Positions 26,767-34,225 of a stretch of DNA of 64,000 bases are shown piece by piece. Under the pieces are notes generated by a model. It was not told the DNA's origin and made no database searches. It saw nothing but the letters and a program-made list of their open reading frames with translations. The stretch lies in contig JAZKEQ010000026.1 in NCBI GenBank assembly GCA_040386935.1, forward strand, positions 1-64,000. Reading direction: 5' to 3'. A program made the position numbers and the translations under genes. Position 1 is the first letter of the stretch. Each line of letters opens with the position of its first letter. The stretch is from JABMMZ01 sp040386935. GTDB taxonomy: Bacteria > Bacteroidota > Bacteroidia > NS11-12g > UBA955.

Positions 26767-28137
26767 TCAACTGCCTCCACAACCACCACATCCACCACCA
26801 CAGCTACTGCATGAACTCCCACAAGAAGAGCCGCAAGATGAATTGCCATTGCCTCCCGTTGTGTCATTCCCTTTAAAATATGTAAATACAGAAAATAATG
26901 ATGCTGTTAAGGCTGTTGTACCCATTACAAAATATCGCCATTGCCAATCAGATTCTATTTGTTTTTGAGTTAAAATTTCATCTTTATATAATTTTGGAAT
27001 TGTTTCTGTACACAAGCGCTTAGTTAATCTATGTAGAAAGATAATCATGAAAATAGTCAACGCAATAACTACAAATGCAAGGAATACAATCGGTTTGTTT
27101 CTTATAATGCCTGTACTTAATCGTATTACTCCCAGCATAATAACCATTGCCATAAGACTGAAATTTAAATAGAATAGTCGTCCAAATTTCAGTGATTTTA
27201 TGAAGTACTTACTAAGAGCATTCATGCAATTGAATGTTTTGTTAAAAAGTGGTTTAGTAGATAGTTTTTTGATTAAATAGGGGTAGGTAGATCTCCCTAA
27301 TTCATTGAGTGTTGTAATTATCTGAAATTGCTCGATGGTCTGCCCTAGATTGTTGCTTTTTAATTCTAATTTTTTATCATCCTCAATTGAAATAGTTGCA
27401 TTGTCAATAAGTTCATTTATGCTGCCATTTATAACAGATTCAATGGTTTGATTTTTTAGGTAAACCAATTCATAAGGTGCTAGATTGTAAATAAAAGAAT
27501 CCTTGCTAAAATTTTTGGTAATTTGAATCAGTTTTGTATGGTTATATATTTGAAGAAAAGCAAATATTACTGCAGCGAAACTAAGGTATGACCATATGAA
27601 TGAAGGGTTCTGAATTTGTATGAAAGTAGATTCTAGTAATATGAAAAATAATGGCATGAATATTAAAAAAGTCAGAATACCTATGATGATAAATGTTCTT
27701 AGTTTCAATTTTGCCTTGCGAAGGTTTAAGCTGGCATACATGTCACTAAATGCCCAGATGCCTTTTGGTTGAGCTCCGAAGGTAGCTTCATATAATTTTG
27801 ATGTGCGTTCTTTTGCCTGTTTAAACCTTTGAAAATCTACTTTATTATGAGTTGATGGAATATGTTGAATTTGTTTACCAATTAAATTGCAAAAGTCATT
27901 GTATGATTGTGTGAAAATAAGATGTTGGTGCCAAACTGTGTCAACAATTTCAGATGGTGATACCATCATGTCTGATGTAGCAGCCAAGTACATAAATTTT
28001 TTATATTCAAGGATTGCTGCTGAGGTAAAGTTTTGGGTCCAGAAATTTTCTTTTGCAAGTCGTGTAGAAAAGCCATATTCGCTTTGAGGGATGTCAAAAC
28101 TAAAGGTTGATATATTGTCCCAAAGTGTTTTATTCAT
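26767..28137 (-). CDS. Polytopic membrane protein: GRDP-like N-terminus and Gly/Cys-rich tail
   Basis: 456 residues. The N-terminal ~130 residues resemble the glycine-rich-domain-protein-like family (PF07173 type): SPSEIVDTVWHQHLIFTQSYNDFC has the W-H-x-H-L core. Five hydrophobic spans follow (for example FIIIGILTFLIFMPLFFILL, YLSFAAVIFAFLQIY, IVFLAFVVIALTIFMIIFL). Between spans 2 and 3 lies a soluble domain, and the C-terminus is a low-complexity Cys/Gly/Ser tail with 8 Cys in ~24 residues. That architecture fits the family whose domain sits next to a Gly/Cys tail (TIGR04222). Function unknown; the tail could bind metal (inference). Probably in an operon with the TPR gene 20 bases upstream. 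Confidence 0.75.
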   Translation of the reverse strand: MNKTLWDNISTFSFDIPQSEYGFSTRLAKENFWTQNFTSAAILEYKKFMYLAATSDMMVSPSEIVDTVWHQHLIFTQSYNDFCNLIGKQIQHIPSTHNKVDFQRFKQAKERTSKLYEATFGAQPKGIWAFSDMYASLNLRKAKLKLRTFIIIGILTFLIFMPLFFILLESTFIQIQNPSFIWSYLSFAAVIFAFLQIYNHTKLIQITKNFSKDSFIYNLAPYELVYLKNQTIESVINGSINELIDNATISIEDDKKLELKSNNLGQTIEQFQIITTLNELGRSTYPYLIKKLSTKPLFNKTFNCMNALSKYFIKSLKFGRLFYLNFSLMAMVIMLGVIRLSTGIIRNKPIVFLAFVVIALTIFMIIFLHRLTKRLCTETIPKLYKDEILTQKQIESDWQWRYFVMGTTALTASLFSVFTYFKGNDTTGGNGNSSCGSSCGSSCSSCGGGCGGCGGS

Positions 28138-28157
28138 AATGGCTAAGTGGTGTTTGT

Positions 28158-28649
28158 TTAACAGAATCGTTCAATAGCAATAGTGGCATCGCTGTAGCCT
28201 TCATTTTGTAATTCTTCCAATTCTGAACGTCCAATATCTTTGTCTCCCATCTGGATTTTTACAACAGCTCTGTTCATTCTGAATTCCTGATTATTGTTGC
28301 TGTAAGACACAGCTTTGTCTAAATGTTCCAAGGCTCTTGTATAATCAGGAGTTGCAAAAAACTCAATTGTAAACCAAATGCCGAGATTGTTGTGCGATGT
28401 GGCATTTTGAGGATTGTGTTCAAGTGAGTGCAAAAAATCGGATGATGAAAGTATCGCGACACCCTGATTGAAATAAATTTGACCTCTGAACAGATATAAG
28501 TCTGAGAGAAAACTTTTGTCTGGTTGGGATTTGGCTTTTTCATACTTTATTGCATCTGAATAAAGATCTACTGCCTTTTTAGGGTCGGTAGTTTGGTAGG
28601 CCTTGTTGGCTAAGCTTATTGGGTTTTTGTCTTTGAATAAATTAAACAT
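28158..28649 (-). CDS. TPR-repeat protein
   Basis: 163 residues with helical repeats typical of tetratricopeptide repeats: AYQTTDPKKAVDLYSDAIKYEKA, SFLSDLYLFRGQIYFNQG and SHNNLGIWFTIEFF.....ALEHLDKAVSYSNNNQEFRMNRAVV. No signal peptide, so cytoplasmic. It is the first gene of a two-gene minus-strand operon with the Gly/Cys-tail membrane protein and has a good promoter. TPRs bind other proteins; the partner may be its operon neighbour (inference). Confidence 0.8.
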   Translation of the reverse strand: MFNLFKDKNPISLANKAYQTTDPKKAVDLYSDAIKYEKAKSQPDKSFLSDLYLFRGQIYFNQGVAILSSSDFLHSLEHNPQNATSHNNLGIWFTIEFFATPDYTRALEHLDKAVSYSNNNQEFRMNRAVVKIQMGDKDIGRSELEELQNEGYSDATIAIERFC

Positions 28650-28681
28650 AGTTTTAGTGTTGTTTTCTGATTTTTTCTTTC

Positions 28682-28712
28682 CAAAAATATTCCTTCCTAT
28701 TCATATTGCCAA
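28682..28712 (-). promoter_or_regulatory. Promoter of the TPR/Gly-Cys-tail operon
   Basis: On the minus strand, TATTTTTG (complement of 28682-28689) is a perfect -7 box and TTG (complement of 28710-28712) lies 20 bases upstream, a canonical Bacteroidota arrangement. The ATG is at 28649, giving a leader of roughly 25 bases. Confidence 0.65.
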
Positions 28713-28810
28713 ACTTGATATTCATTGTAAATGGAATTCATTGGGAATTTAATAAAGGCCTTATTATTTTCCTTTTGAATTAAAGTCTAGAAGCATTTGC
28801 TAATCTTGTT

Positions 28811-28853
28811 GAGTCCAGGTCAGACTGAGCTTGACGAAGGCTGACTTGGACTC
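28811..28853. repeat. 43-nt palindromic element (dispersed-repeat type)
   Basis: GAGTCCAGGTCAG (28811-28823) and CTGACTTGGACTC (28841-28853) pair over 13 bp with one mismatch, around a 17-nt loop containing TGAGCTTGACGAAGG. That loop resembles the common dispersed CTTCGACAAGCTCA-type repeats of bacterial genomes. It lies in the 298-bp gap 28650-28947 that separates the TPR operon from rfbC and holds no gene. Confidence 0.7.
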
Positions 28854-28935
28854 ATTCAAAAAGCTCTCTCGCCCAATGCTGATAAGAATTGGATAAAGTG
28901 CTAGAACTCGGTTTTTTAATACGCTTTGCACAGCT

Positions 28936-28943
28936 TATTTTTG
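28936..28943 (+). promoter_or_regulatory. -7 box of rfbC
   Basis: TATTTTTG at 28936-28943 is a perfect TAnnTTTG box, only four bases before ATG 28948. If used, the transcript would begin at or next to the start codon. No TTG lies at the standard -33 distance. Confidence 0.4.
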
Positions 28944-28947
28944 CGCC

Positions 28948-29490
28948 ATGGAACCTATTGAAACGGGGTTTAAAGATTTGTGGCTGCTAAAGCCTAAAGT
29001 ATTTAAAGATGAACGTGGCTATTTTTATGAAAGCTACAACCGCCAGGCATTCGAAAAATTAGGCATCACTGCCGATTTTATGCAGGACAATCAATCGCTG
29101 TCGGGAAAAAATATTGTGCGCGGTTTGCATTTTCAGGCACCGCCACATGCACAAGGCAAACTGGTGCGTGTCATCAAAGGCGCTGTGCAGGATGTAGTCG
29201 TTGATATTCGCAAAAACTCAACCACCTATGGCCAACACTACTCAGTAGACCTTACCGAAGATAATTTCTTAATGTTGTGGATACCACCGGGATTTGCCCA
29301 TGGTTTTGCAACACTCGAAGACAATACCATATTCTCTTACAAATGCACCGATACCTATCATCCCGAAACAGAAGGCGGGTTGCTGTGGAACGACCGTGAG
29401 TTAGGAATCCAATGGCAGGCTGAGAATCCTATTCTGTCACCTAAAGACACCAAATTTGCCCCTTTCAGTTTATTTATATCACCATTTTAA
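28948..29490 (+). CDS. rfbC: dTDP-4-dehydrorhamnose 3,5-epimerase
   Basis: 180 residues, normal RmlC size. The cupin-type active-site pieces are visible: FKDERGYFYESYN, DNQSLSGKNIVRGLHFQAPPHAQGKLVRVIKG with the catalytic His, and LWIPPGFAHGFATLEDNTIFSYKCTDTYHPETEGGLLWND. It makes dTDP-4-keto-rhamnose for cell-surface polysaccharide. The other rml genes are not present here. It is 11 bases upstream of tryptophan 2,3-dioxygenase on the same strand, an unexpected operon partner. Confidence 0.96.
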   Translation: MEPIETGFKDLWLLKPKVFKDERGYFYESYNRQAFEKLGITADFMQDNQSLSGKNIVRGLHFQAPPHAQGKLVRVIKGAVQDVVVDIRKNSTTYGQHYSVDLTEDNFLMLWIPPGFAHGFATLEDNTIFSYKCTDTYHPETEGGLLWNDRELGIQWQAENPILSPKDTKFAPFSLFISPF

Positions 29491-29501
29491 ATCAGTATCA
29501 A

Positions 29502-30446
29502 ATGGACAAACATATTGAAGATCTAGTCAATCAATTAACGGATAAATACCAGCGCACCGGTCAGGATGTGGCCTCTTACTTAGAAGGATTGTTGGTGAGC
29601 GATTATGTGCCGTACTGGGAATACATTCACCTAGATACGCTGATGACCTTGCAAAAGCCTAAAACCAAGTACAAGGACGAGCGCATTTTTATCATGTATC
29701 ACCAGATCACTGAATTGTATTTTCGCCTGATACTGGACGAGTGTGAGCAAATCATTGACAACGTAAAATCATCTGAACAAAAATCAGAAATGGACATGCG
29801 TCTGAAACGCATTAACCGCTATTTCAAAAACCTCACCGATTCATTTGATGTCATGGGGCAGGGCATGGAGCAGGCACAATTTCTGAAATTCAGAATGGCG
29901 CTGTTGCCGGCCAGCGGTTTTCAAAGCGCCCAATACCGCACCATAGAATTATACGCAACCGAGTTTCATCACCTGGTACACCCTGAGCACAGAGAGAAAT
30001 ACAACGCGAAAAGTGATATCAATGAAATGTATCAGCACATCTATTGGAAAACAGGTGCTACTGAATTGGCTACAGGTAAAAAAACATATACCCTGCAACA
30101 GTTCGAAGAAAAGTACGATACCACATTGATGGCAACTGCCAAACAATTGCAAAACAAAACCATTGGCAGTATTTGTAAAGCATATTTTGAAGGCGATGCC
30201 GATATACAAACACAGTTGCGTTTCTTTGATTTAAATGTGAATGTGAACTGGCCTTTGGCACATTATAAAACAGCGGTGAGATATCTGCAACGCGACCCTG
30301 AAACAATAGCGGCTACCGGTGGTACGAACTGGCAAAAATACCTGCCTCCACGTTTTCAAAGACGTATTTTCTATCCTTATTTGTGGAGTGATAGTGAGAA
30401 GGAGGAGTGGGGTAAGGCTTGGGTTGAAGAAGCTCGTAAAGGGTAG
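29502..30446 (+). CDS. Tryptophan 2,3-dioxygenase
   Basis: 314 residues. RIFIMYHQITELYFRLILDECEQI is the substrate-binding helix with the distal His. RMALLPASGFQSAQYRTIELY is the family core. WPLAHYKTAVRYLQ carries the probable haem-ligand His, followed by GGTNWQKYLPPRFQRRIFYPYLWS. The haem enzyme opens the indole ring of tryptophan to N-formylkynurenine. No other kynurenine-pathway gene is in the window. It follows rfbC by 11 bases. Confidence 0.94.
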   Translation: MDKHIEDLVNQLTDKYQRTGQDVASYLEGLLVSDYVPYWEYIHLDTLMTLQKPKTKYKDERIFIMYHQITELYFRLILDECEQIIDNVKSSEQKSEMDMRLKRINRYFKNLTDSFDVMGQGMEQAQFLKFRMALLPASGFQSAQYRTIELYATEFHHLVHPEHREKYNAKSDINEMYQHIYWKTGATELATGKKTYTLQQFEEKYDTTLMATAKQLQNKTIGSICKAYFEGDADIQTQLRFFDLNVNVNWPLAHYKTAVRYLQRDPETIAATGGTNWQKYLPPRFQRRIFYPYLWSDSEKEEWGKAWVEEARKG

Positions 30447-30480
30447 GTTTCAAGAGCTTTTATTTTTTAATAAATATTTA

Positions 30481-30791
30481 TTAGGATTCCTTACCGTTAA
30501 ATCACCTAAATGTGCAATGGTGGGTGATGCCTCATAGTAAGATTTTTGTTAGTTTTCAAACGTGGTTGGAGCGAATGCAGAGGGAGCATGGGATTGTGCG
30601 GCTGGGAGCAAAACAAAAACTGCTTGAGCGCAGAGTGGGATGTGCGTTGGGCGAGTTTTTTTGTTGTGGGCTCCAATCATGTGTAGAAAACTCAAAAATA
30701 TTACCTTGAGGCTAGCGTTTTTGTTACTTTTTTCGCAATGCAAAAAAGTAAAAATAATAATAATATCCACTAGTCAATAAAATTTTATCCC
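30481..30791 (+). repeat. Dispersed intergenic repeat, copy B (interrupted)
   Basis: Starts TTAGGATTCC and ends CACTAGTCAATAAAATTTTA(TCCC). Its outer parts match copy A read on the opposite strand. It is 311 nt long against 135 nt for copy A; the 175-nt excess is the segment 30552-30717 plus a second copy of TTTTTGTTA. Removing these leaves 136 nt, in register with copy A. The hairpin core is at 30724-30751. Confidence 0.8.
30543..30726. mobile_element. Candidate 166-bp MITE-like insertion with 9-bp target duplication
   Basis: TTTTTGTTA occurs at 30543-30551 and again at 30718-30726, bracketing 166 bases that copy A lacks; copy A has the motif once. Inside is an imperfect inverted repeat: AGTTTTC-N8-TTGGAGC (30551-30572) with GCTCCAA-N9-GAAAACT (30670-30692). 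The right arm is 25 bases inside the right edge, so the ends are not a textbook terminal inverted repeat. It encodes no transposase. Confidence 0.5.
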
Positions 30792-30818
30792 ATTTTTTGT
30801 TGAGAAAAAAAGAAAAAA

Positions 30819-31790
30819 TCAGTAATTATATATCACATTGTGCAGGGTTTGGCCAACAGCCTTAAGTGTTTTAGCACTAATCGCATCCATATTATCAGCA
30901 TGCGTATGCCAATACTTCCCAAACTTACTACTCGTCATGGGATCAAAATCAATGATATCAATAGTCGGAATACTCGCGTTTCTCATTATGTATACATGGT
31001 CATCTGTTATACCACCGCGATCAAAATCCTTGAAATAATCGCCATAACCTGCTTTTGCAGCTGTCTGCCATACCAGCGAAACTGTTGGAGCAGCAAAGGC
31101 TCTGCTGGCATCTTCATAGCCAAACAAGGCATTAGGTGCACCCACCATATCCAATAATATACCGAACTCAGCTTTATAGCCGGGTATGTGTAAATTCTTG
31201 CTCCAGTATTGCGAACCCAGGCAGTAACTGTCTTCAGTTTTTCCTGAATTATCGCCCCAGTCTTCGGCATCAAACAATACAATATCAATACCAACACTTG
31301 TTGATTGTTTTGATAAGTTGCGCGCAATTTCCAATAATACGCCTACACCACTTGCACCATCATTGGCTCCTAATATAGGCTTGTCGCGGTCTTTAGTGTC
31401 CTGGTCTGCAAAGGGGCGCGTGTCCCAATGAGCACAAAGCAGAATGCGCTCCGTCATTTTAGGATTGAATGCTGCAATGATATTTTTTACAGGTATCACA
31501 TGGTTATCATAAGTTCTGGCTGTCGTGTTTTGTTCATACACAGTATCCGCATATTGTTTCAGTAATTGTACAAGGTAAGCGTGGCATTTGGTGTGGCCTG
31601 TACTGCCCGGTACACGTGGTCCGAAGTCTACCTGACTTTTTACATATTGGTAGGCAGAGTCGCCATTGAAATCAACCGTTACAGTTGGTTTTACTTGGGT
31701 GGTGTCGCTGTTTCCCGTGGTGCCTGTTGTGCCAGGATTGTTACAGGCCGAAGCAGTGAGGATAGCAATCAGAAATGGATATAATTTCAT
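30819..31790 (-). CDS. M28-family zinc peptidase / glutaminyl-cyclase-like lipoprotein
   Basis: About 323 residues from ATG 31790 (the TTG at 31799 is 9 bases further upstream). The signal peptide ends in ILTASAC, a lipobox. Zn-site motifs occur in order: ILLCAHWDTRPFADQD (His, Asp), ILGANDGASGVGVLLE (bridging Asp), VLFDAEDWG (Glu), LLDMVG (Asp) and KYWHTHADNMD (His). This arrangement is shared by M28 aminopeptidases and glutaminyl cyclases; the CAHWDTRP..D opening favours the cyclase-like branch. It follows the M1 aminopeptidase gene by 42 bases, with a TATCTTTG box on the minus strand (31797-31804). Confidence 0.87.
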   Translation of the reverse strand: MKLYPFLIAILTASACNNPGTTGTTGNSDTTQVKPTVTVDFNGDSAYQYVKSQVDFGPRVPGSTGHTKCHAYLVQLLKQYADTVYEQNTTARTYDNHVIPVKNIIAAFNPKMTERILLCAHWDTRPFADQDTKDRDKPILGANDGASGVGVLLEIARNLSKQSTSVGIDIVLFDAEDWGDNSGKTEDSYCLGSQYWSKNLHIPGYKAEFGILLDMVGAPNALFGYEDASRAFAAPTVSLVWQTAAKAGYGDYFKDFDRGGITDDHVYIMRNASIPTIDIIDFDPMTSSKFGKYWHTHADNMDAISAKTLKAVGQTLHNVIYNY

Positions 31791-31832
31791 GCGGAACAAA
31801 GATATGTTTAAGGTTTGATTTATTTAATGGGA

Positions 31833-34172
31833 TTAATGTGCGACTACTATTTTTTGTGTGAGTGTAGTTATGCCGTTGTTGTATTGCAACATATAGATAC
31901 CGGTTGCCCACAGCGCTGTATCAACTGTTGCAGTTGTTTGTCCGTTTGTCTGATTTTGCGACCAGATACATCGTCCTTCAACATCATAAATAGAAAGCAA
32001 TGCATCAGTTGTAGTAGCAGAATGATGGATGATGATAGCAGCAGTTGCCGGGTTGGGAGCAATGTTCAAAAATGCATTGTTGAACATTGTATTTTGAACG
32101 GATAAACTGCGGTCGTACATGGCCAACGCATAATCGCCTTTGCGTGCATTTTTAATCAACAATTTACCGAACTTGTCGTTTTTGTTACCGGTAGATAATT
32201 GAATATCGCTCCACGGCCGCCAGTAATCACCCGGGAAACCGCGGTACATCACGGTTAAACTGTCTTCAGTTTTAAATATCAGGGTATGGTCGAGGTAGCC
32301 AAGAATAGCGCTGCTGCCCGGTTGGCGACCGTCATAGGTTAGCTCAAGGTCCATAGCATCTGAGTCGTGCCATATACCATCAAGCGTAACATAGCGGTAA
32401 TTGCTCATGGCAGGGTGTTGGGTAATGAATTGTTCGGGACCCACCCAGTGATGCTCGAGTCGTATGAAGGCTGTATCTACAATTTTTTTAGTCATCAGTC
32501 GGCCGATTATTTCAGGAACATCTATTATTTCAGCTGCGGTGGATGTGATATTCTTTTCTGTAATCGCATCACTCAATAATTGCTCATAATCGAGGCAAAC
32601 AAATACCGGTTTGAAATCAAAACTGAAATCGAATGAATCCGTTTGTTGATTGATAACGATGACACGTTTTTCATAATGCAGTCGGTCTTTAAAAAAGAAC
32701 ACTTCAACCGGCAAATTGGTGTATAGCTGATTGGTGAAGCGCGGTTTTTGATAAGTCTTGAATTGTAGGCGGAAAGGGCCGGTGCCGCTGTGGGTTTGTT
32801 TTGAAATAATGACATGGGGTTGCCCTTTATCTTTTACCCAATTGGTAAAAAATGAGGTGGCTTTAACACCAGCGAATTGTTCGAATGAGGATTGTAATAA
32901 GTTGGTGTTTGAATTGTCGTAGCGGTATTGTTGCTGATAGGCTTTGCAGGTTTTGAAGAATACAGAATCGCCTACAACACTGCGAAGACTGTGCACCACA
33001 TCAGCCCCTTTTTTATAGACATGGCTGCCATAGGTTTGGGAGTGGGGAATATTCACCATTGAATACACTGCACCATCGCGTATATGGGCAAAACGCAATA
33101 CAAATAAATGATTAGCTGCTATTGAGGTATTATAGGCTGCACGACCGTACAATTGTTCGGTGAAAAAATGTTCGCAGTAACTGGCCCAGCCTTCATTCAG
33201 CCACATGTCACCGGCATCTGCACAGGTAACGGCATCACCCCACCAGTGATGAGATAATTCGTGGGCCAACAAGGTTTCGTAATTTGTGGAGCCATCGGCA
33301 TAAATAGCAGGGTAGGTAATATTGCCGGCATGTTCCATAGCGCCATTGTTAAAGGGTACCATGTTATAACCCACTTTTTGATAAGGCTGAGGGCCAAATG
33401 CTTTTTCAAATGCGTTGATGGCAAAGGGTAGATTGACAAATGATTGTTTCACTTTTATGGTATCGGCTGCAGGGCAATACAACCAGGCCGGAAAGTTTTG
33501 ATTAATGCCTGTTATTGTCGATTTAATTACACTGTATTGACTGACACTGACCGAAGCCAGATAAGCACTCATGGGACTATTTTCATGGAAATGCCAGGTT
33601 ATGGTACTGTTTTGGTGGGTGGTATCCATGAGTAAACCATTGCAAGCGGCCGTATAATTATTGGCCGTAGTAATATGGAAATCGTAAACACTTTTTATTG
33701 TAAACTCATCGATGCAAGGAAACCACGCACGGCCGTAGCTGTGTGGGTCTACAGTGAATCCAACACCCAGATTAAAAGCGTAATTGCCACTGAAATAAAA
33801 TCCGCCCCAACCGCCCGGATCGGCAGCAGGCGTGCCCTGATAATGTACGTCTACCACACAGCTGTCGCCTATCTGATAAACTTTAGGCAAGGTTATTTTC
33901 AATCTGTCGCCTATGTGCTGAAAGGTTGCGGTGCTACCATCTGCTTTTACTGAATCAGTTGTAAGTGAAGAAAGATCGAGGTCGACACGATTGGATGCCA
34001 CTTTGAAATGAACAGTTTGCAGGCAATGCCCACTAATTTTTTTTGCAACAAAATTAGTAATGGTCAGGTGTATGGCAGTATTTGATATTCTGACAGAATC
34101 GCTCCTTAATCCAAAAGCACAATGGCTGATGAGAATAGCGGCAGTGGCGAGTATAGGGCTGAGTAACCTCAT
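31833..34172 (-). CDS. Secreted M1-family aminopeptidase with T9SS type A sorting domain
   Basis: About 779 residues from ATG 34172 (MRLLSPILATAAILISHCAFG signal peptide; the frame from 34217 adds 15 residues without one). The zinc site is HELSHHWWGDAVTCADAGDMWLNEGWASYCE: HExxH, then Glu 18 residues later. The exopeptidase motif is NNGAMEHAGN; most M1 enzymes have GAMEN, so the last residue is changed. The C-terminus (NIAPNPATAAIII ... IYDVEGRCIW ... GIYMLQY ... KIVVAH) is a type A sorting domain. It heads the M1-M28 minus-strand pair. Confidence 0.92.
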   Translation of the reverse strand: MRLLSPILATAAILISHCAFGLRSDSVRISNTAIHLTITNFVAKKISGHCLQTVHFKVASNRVDLDLSSLTTDSVKADGSTATFQHIGDRLKITLPKVYQIGDSCVVDVHYQGTPAADPGGWGGFYFSGNYAFNLGVGFTVDPHSYGRAWFPCIDEFTIKSVYDFHITTANNYTAACNGLLMDTTHQNSTITWHFHENSPMSAYLASVSVSQYSVIKSTITGINQNFPAWLYCPAADTIKVKQSFVNLPFAINAFEKAFGPQPYQKVGYNMVPFNNGAMEHAGNITYPAIYADGSTNYETLLAHELSHHWWGDAVTCADAGDMWLNEGWASYCEHFFTEQLYGRAAYNTSIAANHLFVLRFAHIRDGAVYSMVNIPHSQTYGSHVYKKGADVVHSLRSVVGDSVFFKTCKAYQQQYRYDNSNTNLLQSSFEQFAGVKATSFFTNWVKDKGQPHVIISKQTHSGTGPFRLQFKTYQKPRFTNQLYTNLPVEVFFFKDRLHYEKRVIVINQQTDSFDFSFDFKPVFVCLDYEQLLSDAITEKNITSTAAEIIDVPEIIGRLMTKKIVDTAFIRLEHHWVGPEQFITQHPAMSNYRYVTLDGIWHDSDAMDLELTYDGRQPGSSAILGYLDHTLIFKTEDSLTVMYRGFPGDYWRPWSDIQLSTGNKNDKFGKLLIKNARKGDYALAMYDRSLSVQNTMFNNAFLNIAPNPATAAIIIHHSATTTDALLSIYDVEGRCIWSQNQTNGQTTATVDTALWATGIYMLQYNNGITTLTQKIVVAH

Positions 34173-34186
34173 GAGTTGTAAAGTTC

Positions 34187-34206
34187 CAAAAATAGCATTA
34201 ATTTTA
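34187..34206. promoter_or_regulatory. Divergent promoters between the M1 peptidase and the PKD protein
   Basis: In a 53-base gap, the minus strand has TATTTTTG (complement of 34187-34194), a perfect -7 box for the M1 gene. The plus strand has TAATTTTA at 34199-34206, one mismatch, for the PKD protein. The opposing boxes are only 4 bases apart, which suggests mutually exclusive or balanced transcription of the two halves of the cluster. Confidence 0.5.
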
Positions 34207-34225
34207 CACCTTATCACTCAAAATT

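Larger units (their letters stand above)
30447..30818. other. 372-bp gene-free convergent intergenic region carrying repeat copy B
   Basis: No convincing ORF. It lies between the 3' ends of tryptophan 2,3-dioxygenase (plus) and the M28 peptidase (minus), the same convergent setting as repeat copy A. Almost all of it is repeat copy B plus its extra inserted segment. The two small frames through it (30512-30709 plus, 30549-30770 minus) have no credible start or homology and are ignored. Confidence 0.75.

Noticed and set aside
30512..30770. Two small frames inside repeat copy B
   Set aside because: They run through the repeat and its insert, start in different places in copies A and B, and do not survive the alignment of the copies.
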